A stretch of 64,000 nt of DNA from Desulfobacteraceae bacterium (GCA_011391695.1 JAABQB010000001.1:1-64000), one strand, 5' to 3'. Shown: positions 29,685 to 39,490, numbered from the stretch's first letter. Notes: generated from the sequence alone by a model not told the origin. Numbers and translations: made by a program.

Positions 29685-29745
29685 AGGCTGTAGGCGTTTA
29701 GGCTGTAGGTTTTTAGCTGACAGCCTACAGCCTGAAAAGCCTGAG
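29685..29745 (+). repeat. Intercistronic hairpin between acsB and acsC
   Basis: TTTAGGCTGTAGG faces CCTACAGCCTGAAA, preceded by another TGTAGGCTGTAGG word. The fold is strong but has no T-run, so it may set mRNA stability or partial termination. The words resemble the window-wide GGCTGAAGG family. Confidence 0.7.
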
Positions 29746-29777
29746 TACTTACTTTAATTTTAAATAAGGAGATAAAA

Positions 29778-31118
29778 ATGGCATTAACCGGTATTCAGAT
29801 TTTCAAACTCCTGCCGAAAACCAACTGCAAGGAATGCGGGGTTCCCACATGCCTTGCATTTGCCATGAACCTCGCATCAGGTAAGGCCGAGCTTGATAGC
29901 TGTCCATATGTATCTGAAGAGGCCAGGGAAAAACTTTCAGAGGCTTCAGCGCCCCCGATCCGTCCTGTTGCCGTTGGGAAAGGTGTTCGCGCATTCACGA
30001 CCGGCGGCGAGACAGTGCAATACCGTCATGAGAAGACTTTTTTCAACCCGACGGCATTTGCGGCCCTTGTAAATTCGGATATAAAGGATTCGGATCTTAA
30101 AAATAAACTTAAGATATGGAACGCATTTCAGTACGAAAGAGTCGGGCTGAACTTAAGGCCTGAACTGGTGGCGCTAAAGGATGTAAAAGGTGATAAGAAA
30201 GAATTTGCGCAGAAGGCGAAGATAGTTGCCGAAACTTCCGAATTCAACCTTATCCTTATGAGTGAAAACGCTGATGTAATGAAGGCGGGCATAGAGGCGT
30301 GCAAATTCAAGAAACCAGTCATATATGCCGCTACGGCAGGCAATGCAGATGCTTTCGGAGCGGTGGCGAAGGAAAACAACCTGCCGCTTGCAGTCAAGGC
30401 CGGTTCCGTTGACGGGCTTATTCCACTCACGGACAAGCTGACAGGCATGGGACTGAAAGATCTCATTCTTGATCCCGGATCGAGGGAAATCAAGAAATCC
30501 CTGGAGGATCTTGTTGCCATAAGGCGTGCCGCGCTCAAGGCAGGGAACAGGTCTCTCGGTTTCCCGACAATAACATTTCCCTGCGAGATGGCTTCGAACC
30601 TCGACATGGAAACGCTTATCGCCGGAATGCACGTCGCAAAGTACGGCGGCATCGTTGTGATGTCTGATTTCACGGGCGATAATATTTTTCCGCTTCTTCT
30701 TGAGAGGCTTAATATTTTCACTGATCCCCAGAGGCCGATGACCGTTACACAGGGAATCTATCCTATCGGGAATCCGGATGAAAATTCGCCGGTGCTTGTT
30801 ACGACAAATTTCGCCCTTACCTATTTTATAGTTTCGGGTGAAATTGAAGGAAGCAAAGTTCCGTCCTGGCTCCTTATCAAGGATTCGGAAGGCCTTTCGG
30901 TAATGACTGCCTGGGCTGCCGGAAAGTTTTCAGGGGATGATGTCGGATCATTCGTCAAAAAAAGCGGTATTTCAGACAAAGTCAAGCATCAGCAGATAAT
31001 CATTCCAGGCTATGCCGCGGCAATAGCAGGCGATATGGAAGAAGAACTTCCCGGGTGGACTATTACAGTCGGGCCTCGTGAAGCAGCTCATATCCCGGCA
31101 TTTTTAAAGTCGAGGTAA
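29778..31118 (+). CDS. acsC: Corrinoid iron-sulfur protein large subunit
   Basis: Large (gamma) subunit of the corrinoid/Fe-S protein, 446 residues. The N-terminal 4Fe-4S motif has Cys 17, 20, 25 and 42 (CKECGVPTCLAFAMNLASGK). The central TIM barrel and the C-terminal corrinoid-binding domain (TNFALTYFIVSGEIEGSKVP, then IPGYAAAIAGDMEEELPGW) are complete. It passes methyl groups from AcsE to AcsB and is the target of RACo. AAGGAG is 7 bases before the ATG. Confidence 0.95.
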   Translation: MALTGIQIFKLLPKTNCKECGVPTCLAFAMNLASGKAELDSCPYVSEEAREKLSEASAPPIRPVAVGKGVRAFTTGGETVQYRHEKTFFNPTAFAALVNSDIKDSDLKNKLKIWNAFQYERVGLNLRPELVALKDVKGDKKEFAQKAKIVAETSEFNLILMSENADVMKAGIEACKFKKPVIYAATAGNADAFGAVAKENNLPLAVKAGSVDGLIPLTDKLTGMGLKDLILDPGSREIKKSLEDLVAIRRAALKAGNRSLGFPTITFPCEMASNLDMETLIAGMHVAKYGGIVVMSDFTGDNIFPLLLERLNIFTDPQRPMTVTQGIYPIGNPDENSPVLVTTNFALTYFIVSGEIEGSKVPSWLLIKDSEGLSVMTAWAAGKFSGDDVGSFVKKSGISDKVKHQQIIIPGYAAAIAGDMEEELPGWTITVGPREAAHIPAFLKSR

Positions 31119-31130
31119 TGAATATTAACC

Positions 31131-31176
31131 GGCGGCACGCCTGGTATTCCTTTCCGGAATAAGGGTCTGCCGCCGA
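31131..31176 (+). repeat. Intercistronic hairpin between acsC and acsE
   Basis: CGGCGGCA (31131-31138) pairs with TGCCGCCG (31169-31176), with an inner TATTCC/GGAATA stem. It is GC-rich with no T-run, so it is more likely an mRNA-stability or processing element than a terminator. Confidence 0.75.
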
Positions 31177-31208
31177 TTTAAACCGCGAGAAAAAAACGGG
31201 GAGGTTGT

Positions 31209-32090
31209 ATGTTACTAATTGGTGAAAGTTTAAACGTTATTTCAAAAAAGATCGGGAAAGCTTACAAGGAGAGGGATCCCAAGCCGATCCAGGAAGAAGC
31301 CCTTTTGCAAAAAGAAAAGGGTATGGATTACATAGACATCAACCTCGGACCGGCAAAAAAAGACGGGCATGAACTGATGCCATGGGTGGTTCAGGTTGTC
31401 CAGGAGGTCGTTGATGATATTCCGCTGGTTCTTGATACCTCCAATATAGATGCTATTGAAGCGGCTTTAAAAGTTTGCAAGCTTCCGCCGCTTATCAATT
31501 CCATCATGTGCCGTCCCGCGCGCTATGAGAAGATGATTCCTATTGCCGCACAATACAAAGCTGATTTCATCGCCCTCTTGTGGGGACCCGAAGGTTTGCC
31601 GCGTGACGAGAATGAACGTGCGTCCCTTTGTGTTGAGCTTGTTTATGCGGCAAATGAGGCTGGTATTCCGAATGAGAAGATCTGGGTTGACGGCATCGTG
31701 ACTCCTGTCAATATCCAGCAGCCCCAGCTTATAAGCCTGATGGAGTTCCAGGGAATGGTGCAGGATATCGCTCCCGGTGCCAAGAGCACCTGCGGACTGT
31801 CAAACATTTCAAATGGTCCGCCTGTCCACCTGCGCCCGATCCTGAATCAGACGTACATGGTTATGCTCCAGAAAAAGGGTATGTATTCGGTTATTTCGGA
31901 TCCTCTTGATGAAAAGCTGACCGAGATAGCAAAAGGGAAACGCCCGGATATCGTCGATCTGATATACTCGATAGTTGATGGTAATGACCCTGATGTAAGT
32001 TCTCTTTCAAAAGAGCTGCAGGAATATGCAAAGACAGCCAGTGTAATCCTTGGAAAGACACTTTACTCCGATTCATGGCTTGAGGTCTGA
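31209..32090 (+). CDS. acsE: Methyltetrahydrofolate:corrinoid protein methyltransferase
   Basis: Moves the methyl group between methyl-tetrahydrofolate and the AcsC/AcsD corrinoid. The 293-residue pterin-binding TIM barrel shows GESLNVISKKIGKAY at the N-terminus, DYIDINLGPAKKDG, LVLDTSNIDAIEAAL and the GLSNISNGPP loop, all typical of AcsE/MeTr. GGGGAGG precedes the ATG. It is the last gene before the operon terminator. Confidence 0.94.
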   Translation: MLLIGESLNVISKKIGKAYKERDPKPIQEEALLQKEKGMDYIDINLGPAKKDGHELMPWVVQVVQEVVDDIPLVLDTSNIDAIEAALKVCKLPPLINSIMCRPARYEKMIPIAAQYKADFIALLWGPEGLPRDENERASLCVELVYAANEAGIPNEKIWVDGIVTPVNIQQPQLISLMEFQGMVQDIAPGAKSTCGLSNISNGPPVHLRPILNQTYMVMLQKKGMYSVISDPLDEKLTEIAKGKRPDIVDLIYSIVDGNDPDVSSLSKELQEYAKTASVILGKTLYSDSWLEV

Positions 32091-32111
32091 TTTTTATATT
32101 TTAAACGAAGA

Positions 32112-32148
32112 AAAAAAGCCTCTCCCTTATCCGGGGTGAGGCTTTTTT
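32112..32148 (+). terminator. Rho-independent terminator of the acs operon
   Basis: GCCTC plus CCC pairs with GGGG and GAGGC, framed by AAAAAAA on the left and TTTTTT on the right. It sits 20 bases after acsE. Confidence 0.9.
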
Positions 32149-32223
32149 GTTATCATGACCGGCAAAATGTATTTGAAATATCAGATTTCAAATTTGAAAT
32201 TGACGGTGCGGGGAGATATTATC

Positions 32224-32838
32224 ATGGCGCGTGTTGACGATTATATTAATGCAAAAAAAATTGCTGTGGAAGAGCTTTCCATTGAGCCTTTGGATGAGAC
32301 AGCAGAAAGGTCGGGGTACAGCCTGATAGAGAAGAACAAACTGAAAATTCCTTTTTTAAACAGGGTCTTTCTCGTTGCCTGGCCGGGATTTGAATTCGAA
32401 GACGAATCTTCTGAAAAAAAGGATGTGCCTCTTCAGGAGCAGGTTCTTATACTCCATTATCTTGCTGCAAAAGGTGAAAAAAAATCATCCGGCAGATGGA
32501 TATCCTTCCGTGAAATTCCGGGAGCAGCCTTTTATTATGCCGCTTTTGTCAAAAGAGCGGTAGATCCGTTCAAAAAAACTTTCGGGAAAGAAGCCGGCTT
32601 GTTTATTAAAGCCGCAAAAAGTCTGAACGGAAAAGCAATTGATGCGGGGAATGCCGGTTTTGAGTTCCGCATTTTTCCGCATGTTTCATTGCAGGTTATT
32701 CTCTGGGAAGGAGATGAGGAGTTTTCGCCTGAAGCAAATATATTGTTTTGTGATACAATAGGTGATATTTTATCACCCGAGGATGTTGCGTGGCTTGCCG
32801 GTATGCTGGTTTACAGGCTTATGGCACTGGCGAGATGA
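32224..32838 (+). CDS. DUF3786-type protein
   Basis: Soluble protein of 204 residues, matching what I recall as DUF3786: a conserved middle with LQEQVLILHYLAAKGEKKSS and GRWISFREIPGAAFY (near 72-107), and FPHVSLQVILWEGDEEFSPE near 160. These proteins often lie beside acs or methyl-branch genes in anaerobes. Function is unknown. An in-frame ATG at 32155 lies right behind the acs terminator, but GGGGAGA before 32224 and the conserved N-terminus favour the later start. Confidence 0.7.
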   Translation: MARVDDYINAKKIAVEELSIEPLDETAERSGYSLIEKNKLKIPFLNRVFLVAWPGFEFEDESSEKKDVPLQEQVLILHYLAAKGEKKSSGRWISFREIPGAAFYYAAFVKRAVDPFKKTFGKEAGLFIKAAKSLNGKAIDAGNAGFEFRIFPHVSLQVILWEGDEEFSPEANILFCDTIGDILSPEDVAWLAGMLVYRLMALAR

Positions 32839-32840
32839 GG

Positions 32841-33056
32841 AGCGGTGAATAGTGTACAGTGAATAGTGAAAAGTTAATAGACAACAGGCAATAGGGAATA
32901 GGCAATAGGGGAGACGATACCGCTTAACCATTTTTTACTATTGCCTAATGCCTTGTGCCTGATGCCTACTATCACTTGAATCCCTGAACCCTCGGTCCCC
33001 CGAATCCTTCATCTCCTTCGATATTCGATGTACGAAGTACGATATTCGAATTTAAA
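32841..33056. repeat. Mixed dispersed repeat array
   Basis: GTGAATAGTGTACAGTGAAT words, an inverted pair CAATAGGGAATAGGCAATAG / CTATTGCCTAATGCC, CACTTGAATCCCTGAACCCT words and CGATGTACGAAGTACGATAT words. The last family provides a false upstream start (33028) for the next gene. Confidence 0.8.
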
Positions 33057-33072
33057 CGGAGCATTTAGGGTT

Positions 33073-36000
33073 ATGATCAAATCAAAAGCCCTTGAAGTCA
33101 ATCTGGCAAGCTATTATGTGGATGTTGCCGTTGACTCTAAATATTCGGTACTTGAAGAAGTTTTTTCAAGATACCAGGGGCTTAAGGAAGGTCTGAACAC
33201 TTTCCTAAAAGAGCTTTCCCATCCTTACAAAAACTGGCAGTTTATAGTTAAAGAAGCAAGAAGTTACAGCCTCGATTATTTTCATTTCATCTACAATCAT
33301 CCAAGAGGTCCAAAGGCAGCCGAAATATTTGTCGATATCTTTATCAGCGTCGTCGAATCTGCCGCTGACAGGAATATCAAGGCGGATGCTGTTGATAACC
33401 TGCTTCTATTCCTGAATAAGATAATAAAGGAATCAGGAGTGAATCTTGGAGGGTTCCTGCCGGTTTTAGATGCCGCCTTTATTCGCATCCGGGATTTTGA
33501 GGACGAACAATTTTTTCTTTTTGTGAAAAGCTTCTACCAGATCAAGAAACTTGCAAGAGACCTTGCAGAAACCCGGCCGAAAGATTCGTTCAGTTGCGAC
33601 GCCCTCAATTCGCTCTTTATAAAATATTTTAAATATACTTATTCATACTGGCTGAGCGTGCCTGATCCAATCTCCTGGTTTCAGAAAGAGGCAAGCGAGA
33701 TAAGAAGCCAGAAAACGATTGATGAACTGACGCGAGATATATCCCACAGGCAGATTAAAAATTATCAGAGAAAGCTTGAAAAGATTGCCTCCCGCGCTGA
33801 AACAGATTCCGGAGAAGCCACAGCCGAACTGCTCGAGTTTCCAGGCTACAGGCAATTCATAGAGGATTACAGGGAAATGCCGCAGAAACTTCTTGAGTCT
33901 GAAGCAGGAAGCAGCAAGGGATATCAGTACAAACTCCTTTTTCTTCTCCATTTGATGAGTATATCGGGACTTTCCATGATACATGAAGAGGTCCTTGCGG
34001 AGATAAGCAAAACACTTGAATGGATTATAGCCCATGAAAATTATCGTAATGTTCAGGAGCTTATCAGGCAGACCTTTTCGGTGCTCAAAGAGCGGACGGA
34101 CAGATATCCTGAAACGGTTTTAAACTGCGTTCTCAACATGGGAAAGGGTGTCTATAAGACAGGTGATATTGAGCTTGTGAATTATTTCCTGGATTCAGTC
34201 ATGGCGCTTGGTTTTCAGAGTCCCATGATAAAAGGCGTGGGGAATGACTGGCAGATAAGGGCTAACAGAGCCCATATTCAAAATATAAGGACATGGCTTG
34301 AAATTATAGAGCTTAAGCCGAAATGGTCAACGGGGCTTCTTTCGGCGCTGGTGGTAAACCTCGCGCTTTGCGGTGTATTCATAAGGGACATAGACCTGTT
34401 TCCAAGAGATATTACTCGTTTTTTAAACAGTGATGTAGGGCCTGTTTACAATCTTGCCAAGCAGCTTGCGAGACTATTCCCCGTGTATTTTAATGATATA
34501 GGGGCCGAGGGAAGATTAAGAGAGATCTCGACCATGCTCGATGAAATAACATCGAGGAAAGATGTTCTTCTCCATTGTTTAAGGAAGCAAAGTCATGTCG
34601 AAAGCAGCAACAGGACAATATCTTTCATGGAGGCGACCCTTAATTTCTGGAAAACAAAAGACAAGAAGTTTATTGAGCCCTTTGTTCCTCCCGCCGTATA
34701 CAACCAGATTGAATCAACGGGGCAGTATATTGACGGTCTTTTTACGGCGTTTTCAAAGCTGGAAGAGAAGGGGGTGGTCATACCCGGCGATCTTCTTGGA
34801 ATAAACGAGGGAAGCCTGAGCAGGATTCTTGAAAATGTTGACGAGGTGTCCGACAAGGATAAGGAGAGGGTAAAACTTGCCGTTGTTTTTTATCAGCTGC
34901 TCCATCACAAGTATAATCTCGATTTTATCGAAATGGATAATTACCTTTCCCAGCTTGATTCACATTCATTTCCAGGGATCAGCCTGATAAAAAACGCCCT
35001 TGACGAACCTGATTCAAAAAAGAAGCTCTTTAAACTGCTTGATTGCCTTGACTCTTTAAACAGGCTTATATTGTCTCCCGGCTCTTATGAGGCAAGGGAG
35101 GATATATACAAGAAGAGGCATATCGCGCTGAATATCCCGTCCATGTACGGAAGTTACCATGAAAATAAGTTTGATGCCCTGGGGCTTGTATTCCGCCTCG
35201 AATCTCTGATCAATGTTCTTTTTGAAGAGCTTATCGAGAAGATTGAACTTGCCCTCATAACCAAGGCAACATTTTATCAGATTTATGACAGATTGAGGCT
35301 CTTTGAAAAGGCGCTGAAGCTGGACGGCATCTCATCATTTGAATTTGAGCGTCAGCTCGATTTTCTTTTGCATTCATTAGAGGTGAGAGGCTTTACCTTC
35401 ACACAGTACCTCGATATCTTCAAGGGATTCGCCCAGGCCGTAAAAAACATCATCAATGATTATTACAACAATATCCACGATCGAAATTTAAACCGCATTC
35501 TTTCCAGGCTGAAAAATGAAGAGATTCTGACAAAATATCTTCCCCGGGAAGATGGTGTCCCGGATTCTGAAAAACTGAAGCACAGAATATCCGAAGTTTT
35601 TTTCAGAGAGAGAATAGCTCTTTCGCTGGGACTCCAGCAGCTCGACCTTTTTTTAAGCAGGATTCTGAAAATCCTTTTCGATCAGTCTGAAAAGCTGAGC
35701 AAATACAGGCTTCGCCTTCTTTTAAACTATGATCCGCATATTGCCATGACTCCCATTGACGAAGCAAAAGGAAAGGTTTCGGGTATCATTTATCTCGGGA
35801 ATAAAGGGCTTAACATGGTCAAGCTCAAAAAATACGGCCTCCCTATTCCTCCGGGTTTTATAATAACAACCGAGGTTTTCAGGTGCAGGGAGATAATAGA
35901 CAGTTACCCTCCGGCGGAGCAGAATTTCAAGGAACAGCTTGCGTATAATATTTATTACCTTGAAAAAATAACAGGTAAAACATTCGGGGATCCTTCCAAT

Positions 36001-37257
36001 CCATTGCTTCTTTCAGTGAGAAGCGGCTCTTCAATTTCCCAGCCCGGGATGATGGACTCTTTCTTAAATGTCGGTATAAACGAAGAAATAGCTGAAGGGA
36101 TAGCGGCAAAGACCGGTAATGTTTGGTTCACCTGGGATAATTACAGGCGTTTCCTTCAGGGATACGGAATGGCCTTTGACCTTGAAAGGGATCTGTTTGA
36201 TGCGATAATAGGCGAGTTCAAGCAGAAGAAGGGAGTTCCTTATAAGAGGTATTTCACGGGCGAGCAGATGAGGGAAGTGGCATTTCTATACAGAGATCTT
36301 ATAAGAGATTCGGGAATCGAGATCGAGAACGCTCCTTTTGAACAGCTCAGGGTTATAATAAACAAGGTTTTCGATTCATGGGAATCTTCCAAGGCCAAGG
36401 CATACAGGAAGATCATGGGAATATCGGATGACTGGGGTACGGCGGTTACTATCCAGACGATGGTTTTCGGGAATATTTCGAAACAATCGGGAACCGGCGT
36501 ATTCTTTACACATAATCCAAGATGGTCCGGGGATACCCTGAGACTTTGGGGCGATTTTACAATTGAAAATCAGGGAGAAGACGTTGTTTCAGGACTTGTA
36601 AGGACGCTTCCGATTTCAGTTTTCCAGCAGGAGATTGAAAAAAGAGAAACGGATATAACTCTTGAAACTCATTTTCCTGATATTTACACGGCACTTAGAG
36701 ACTGGTCAAAAGATCTGTTGTATGAAAAAGGATGGAGTCCCCAGGAGATAGAATTCACATTTGAGGGACCTTCAAGGGATCAGCTCTATCTTCTACAGAC
36801 AAGAGACATGGCCATGCGGCAAAGAAAAAAAGCCCTTGCATTTCATTTTGAAGGATCCCAGGAGGAGATATTCCTGGGGCATGGAATTGGGGTGAGCGGA
36901 GGGGCAATGAGCGGCCGCATTGTTTTTAGCCTTGAGGAGATTAACAGCTTGAGGTTAAAAGAACCTGAAACTCCCCTTATTCTCGTTAGAAGCGATACCG
37001 TGCCGGATGATATAAGGGAGATATATGCAGCCGACGGCCTCCTGACCGGGAGGGGCGGGTTGACATCGCATGCAGCCGTTGTGGCTCACAGGCTCGGAAA
37101 GACATGCGTGGTCGGCTGCGGAAATCTTGTCTGCGATGAAAGTGCAAAGACAAGTCTTTTCGGGGAGGTGATGCTTGGTTCCGGTGATTACATAAGTATC
37201 GACGGCCAGGAAGGCTCGGTGTATCATGGCCTCATTAAAATCGAAGAAAACGTGTAA
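33073..37257 (+). CDS. Giant PPDK-like ATP-grasp/phosphohistidine protein without PEP barrel
   Basis: Product of 1394 residues. About 880 N-terminal residues are helical with no family I recognise. From about 905 the ATP-grasp domain of pyruvate phosphate dikinase follows: GNKGLNMVKLKKYGLPIPPG, SVRSGSSISQPGMMDSF (near 981), DDWGTAVTIQTMVFGN (near 1120), SGTGVFFTHNP, and EIEFTFEG with LYLLQTRD. The swivelling domain carries His1333 in GRGGLTSHAAVV. It ends soon afterwards, so the PEP/pyruvate TIM barrel of true PPDK is absent. It probably transfers a phosphate from ATP to His and then to an unknown acceptor. GAPDH and a channel gene follow closely. Confidence 0.82.
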   Translation: MIKSKALEVNLASYYVDVAVDSKYSVLEEVFSRYQGLKEGLNTFLKELSHPYKNWQFIVKEARSYSLDYFHFIYNHPRGPKAAEIFVDIFISVVESAADRNIKADAVDNLLLFLNKIIKESGVNLGGFLPVLDAAFIRIRDFEDEQFFLFVKSFYQIKKLARDLAETRPKDSFSCDALNSLFIKYFKYTYSYWLSVPDPISWFQKEASEIRSQKTIDELTRDISHRQIKNYQRKLEKIASRAETDSGEATAELLEFPGYRQFIEDYREMPQKLLESEAGSSKGYQYKLLFLLHLMSISGLSMIHEEVLAEISKTLEWIIAHENYRNVQELIRQTFSVLKERTDRYPETVLNCVLNMGKGVYKTGDIELVNYFLDSVMALGFQSPMIKGVGNDWQIRANRAHIQNIRTWLEIIELKPKWSTGLLSALVVNLALCGVFIRDIDLFPRDITRFLNSDVGPVYNLAKQLARLFPVYFNDIGAEGRLREISTMLDEITSRKDVLLHCLRKQSHVESSNRTISFMEATLNFWKTKDKKFIEPFVPPAVYNQIESTGQYIDGLFTAFSKLEEKGVVIPGDLLGINEGSLSRILENVDEVSDKDKERVKLAVVFYQLLHHKYNLDFIEMDNYLSQLDSHSFPGISLIKNALDEPDSKKKLFKLLDCLDSLNRLILSPGSYEAREDIYKKRHIALNIPSMYGSYHENKFDALGLVFRLESLINVLFEELIEKIELALITKATFYQIYDRLRLFEKALKLDGISSFEFERQLDFLLHSLEVRGFTFTQYLDIFKGFAQAVKNIINDYYNNIHDRNLNRILSRLKNEEILTKYLPREDGVPDSEKLKHRISEVFFRERIALSLGLQQLDLFLSRILKILFDQSEKLSKYRLRLLLNYDPHIAMTPIDEAKGKVSGIIYLGNKGLNMVKLKKYGLPIPPGFIITTEVFRCREIIDSYPPAEQNFKEQLAYNIYYLEKITGKTFGDPSNPLLLSVRSGSSISQPGMMDSFLNVGINEEIAEGIAAKTGNVWFTWDNYRRFLQGYGMAFDLERDLFDAIIGEFKQKKGVPYKRYFTGEQMREVAFLYRDLIRDSGIEIENAPFEQLRVIINKVFDSWESSKAKAYRKIMGISDDWGTAVTIQTMVFGNISKQSGTGVFFTHNPRWSGDTLRLWGDFTIENQGEDVVSGLVRTLPISVFQQEIEKRETDITLETHFPDIYTALRDWSKDLLYEKGWSPQEIEFTFEGPSRDQLYLLQTRDMAMRQRKKALAFHFEGSQEEIFLGHGIGVSGGAMSGRIVFSLEEINSLRLKEPETPLILVRSDTVPDDIREIYAADGLLTGRGGLTSHAAVVAHRLGKTCVVGCGNLVCDESAKTSLFGEVMLGSGDYISIDGQEGSVYHGLIKIEENV

Positions 37258-37268
37258 GGAGAGGAAAG

Positions 37269-38528
37269 ATGGATTCCAGAAATAAGGGAAAGGGCTTTAA
37301 GCTTGGATTAAACGGTTTTGGCAGAATCGGAAAACTTACGGCATGGCATCATATCGGGCGAAAATTTTTCGATGAAATCATAGTGAACATTGGACGCGAA
37401 GCCGGAACGTCGATATCTGACATAGCGCATTACCTTGAAACGGATTCCACATATGGAACACTTCATCAATTTTTATATGGACAAAAGGCATCTTCGGTCG
37501 TAAACGATATCGATGAAAAAAACGGGACTATTGTTGCTGACGGGATAAAAATCAAATTTTTACGTAATTCACGGAATCCGGCAAAAATCAGATGGAGCGA
37601 TCAGGGCGTAAAACTGGTAGTTGAGACAACCGGACAGTTCCTTGACCCCACACTTGCTCCAGATCATCCGGGCGGATCTGTGCGGGGGCATCTTGAGTCA
37701 GGAGCAGATAAAGTAATAGTTTCCGCTCCTTTCAAAATAGCCGACAAGGGGAAAGCCATGCCGGAAGATGTTGTAACGACGGTCATGGGGATAAACGCTA
37801 ATGATTATGACCCGAGACGCCATAAGATAGTGTCAGGAGCGTCATGCACGACCACGTGCCTTGCGCACATGATAAAACCCATAATCAATTATTTTGGTTC
37901 AAAGAGGATACTCTCTGCGTCCATGGCGACAGTTCACGCGGTTACCGGCTCCCAGGAAGTTCTGGACCGCCTGCCGAAAACAGGGGCAAAAGATTTAAGG
38001 AAAAACCGGAGCGTGATGAACAACATTATTCTGACTACAACAGGCGCTGCCAATGCCTTAAGGCTTGTGATTCCCGAGATGAAACAGATAGGATTTATTG
38101 CCGAATCGGTGAGAATTCCAACCAGCACTGGATCTCTTATCATTCTGGTGCTCAATCTTCAGGAGGAGATATCAGGTGAGTCGATAAGAAGGGAACTGAT
38201 AAAAGAGATTTACAGGCAGGCTGCCGCTGAGGATCCGAAAGGATATCTCGTCTATTCGGACAAGCAGAATGTATCATGTGACATTATCGGGATGCCGGGT
38301 GTTGCGGCCCTGATAGAAGGACATGAAACTCACACCCGTACTGCCGAGGTCACATTTGATCTGGAAAAGGTGCCGGGGCTTGAAAAGGATATTATCTCGT
38401 CCCTCAAGGAGAAGATTATTAAAATACCGGTTACACAGGCAGTCATATACGGATGGTACGACAACGAGATGGGCGGTTATGTAAATATCCTGGGCGACAG
38501 GACGGTCTCTGCCGCAGAAAACATGTAG
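37269..38528 (+). CDS. gap: Glyceraldehyde-3-phosphate dehydrogenase, long form
   Basis: Oxidises glyceraldehyde-3-phosphate using NAD(P)+. The Rossmann motif LGLNGFGRIGKLT (12-24), catalytic Cys in SGASCTTTCLAH (near 193) and SMATVHAVTGSQEVLD are present. At 419 residues it is longer than the usual 335, with insertions near 75-90 and 120-135. The usual YDNEWGY signature is YDNEMGGYVN. AAGGAGAGG precedes the ATG, 11 bases after the giant PPDK-like gene, so the two are surely cotranscribed. Confidence 0.9.
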   Translation: MDSRNKGKGFKLGLNGFGRIGKLTAWHHIGRKFFDEIIVNIGREAGTSISDIAHYLETDSTYGTLHQFLYGQKASSVVNDIDEKNGTIVADGIKIKFLRNSRNPAKIRWSDQGVKLVVETTGQFLDPTLAPDHPGGSVRGHLESGADKVIVSAPFKIADKGKAMPEDVVTTVMGINANDYDPRRHKIVSGASCTTTCLAHMIKPIINYFGSKRILSASMATVHAVTGSQEVLDRLPKTGAKDLRKNRSVMNNIILTTTGAANALRLVIPEMKQIGFIAESVRIPTSTGSLIILVLNLQEEISGESIRRELIKEIYRQAAAEDPKGYLVYSDKQNVSCDIIGMPGVAALIEGHETHTRTAEVTFDLEKVPGLEKDIISSLKEKIIKIPVTQAVIYGWYDNEMGGYVNILGDRTVSAAENM

Positions 38529-38540
38529 GAGTTTATTGAA

Positions 38541-39359
38541 ATGCAGGCAATAATCCACAGGCTTAAAATACTTCTTGCAGTATTACTCGTTATTATGGTT
38601 GTCGGCACAGCCGGTTTTGTTCTGATTGAGAAGAAATCAGTCGTGGAAGCCGCTTACTTTATCATCGTTACCGTGGCTACGGTCGGATACGGCGATATTC
38701 ATCCGGCAACGCAACTTGGGAGGATTTTTACGATCATTCTCATTGTGACGGGGGTCGGCACATTTCTCGGTGTGATCGCGAACATAACGGAGATGATGCT
38801 GGCTAAAAGAGAGATCGAAAGCAGGATGAATAAGCTCAACATGGTAATCGGAGTTTTCTTCAGCGAAGTAGGTCTGCAACTCATGGCCTTATTTGCCCAG
38901 AGTGATCGTGAGGTAGATAAGATAAGATCCGACCTCCTTGTGACAGCCGTCTGGACCGATGAAAGGTTCAGAACAGCAATCAATGATCTTAATAAATACG
39001 ATTACAGTGTTGAAATTGAATTAATCGACCTTGCCGTCATGAAAGATTTTATATGCAGTAAACGGGATTTTCTCGTCCGGCTCCTTGAAAATCCAATCCT
39101 CCTGGAGCACCAGTCTTTTACCGATCTGCTCCGGGCGGTTTTTCATTGCATGGAGGAGCTTGCCTACCGGGATGATGTGAAAAATATTCCGCAATCGGAT
39201 AGAAATCATATTGCAAATGATTTTAATAGGGCGTACCAGTTGCCTTTGAATGAGTGGCTCGACTACATGAGATACCTCAAGGAGAATTATCCTTTTCTTT
39301 TTCATCTCGCAATGAGGACAAATCCCTTCGACCGTTCGGCATCGATTACGGTAACATAA
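38541..39359 (+). CDS. Two-TM potassium channel family protein
   Basis: Inner-membrane ion channel subunit of 272 residues. TM1 lies near residues 8-28, the selectivity filter is TVGYGD (47-52), and TM2 is near 58-82. The 190-residue cytosolic tail is not the usual RCK/TrkA-N domain: I see no GxGxxG Rossmann motif. It may sense another ligand. It begins 12 bases after gap and probably belongs to that operon. Confidence 0.82.
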   Translation: MQAIIHRLKILLAVLLVIMVVGTAGFVLIEKKSVVEAAYFIIVTVATVGYGDIHPATQLGRIFTIILIVTGVGTFLGVIANITEMMLAKREIESRMNKLNMVIGVFFSEVGLQLMALFAQSDREVDKIRSDLLVTAVWTDERFRTAINDLNKYDYSVEIELIDLAVMKDFICSKRDFLVRLLENPILLEHQSFTDLLRAVFHCMEELAYRDDVKNIPQSDRNHIANDFNRAYQLPLNEWLDYMRYLKENYPFLFHLAMRTNPFDRSASITVT

Positions 39360-39490
39360 AAGGGAATGTCCGGAGAGAGGCAGGTTGGAGGTATTGACTG
39401 ATGTGTGTTACCCGAAAATTATGTGAGAACGTAATAAACGCCACCGATTTCATCAACTTTCAAATGCCCTGTAAAAGGAGGAAGCTGTAA

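Noticed and set aside
33028-33072. Upstream start giving MYEVRYSNLNGAF for the PPDK-like protein
   Set aside because: The same repeat family supplies these codons; the ATG at 33073 is preferred.
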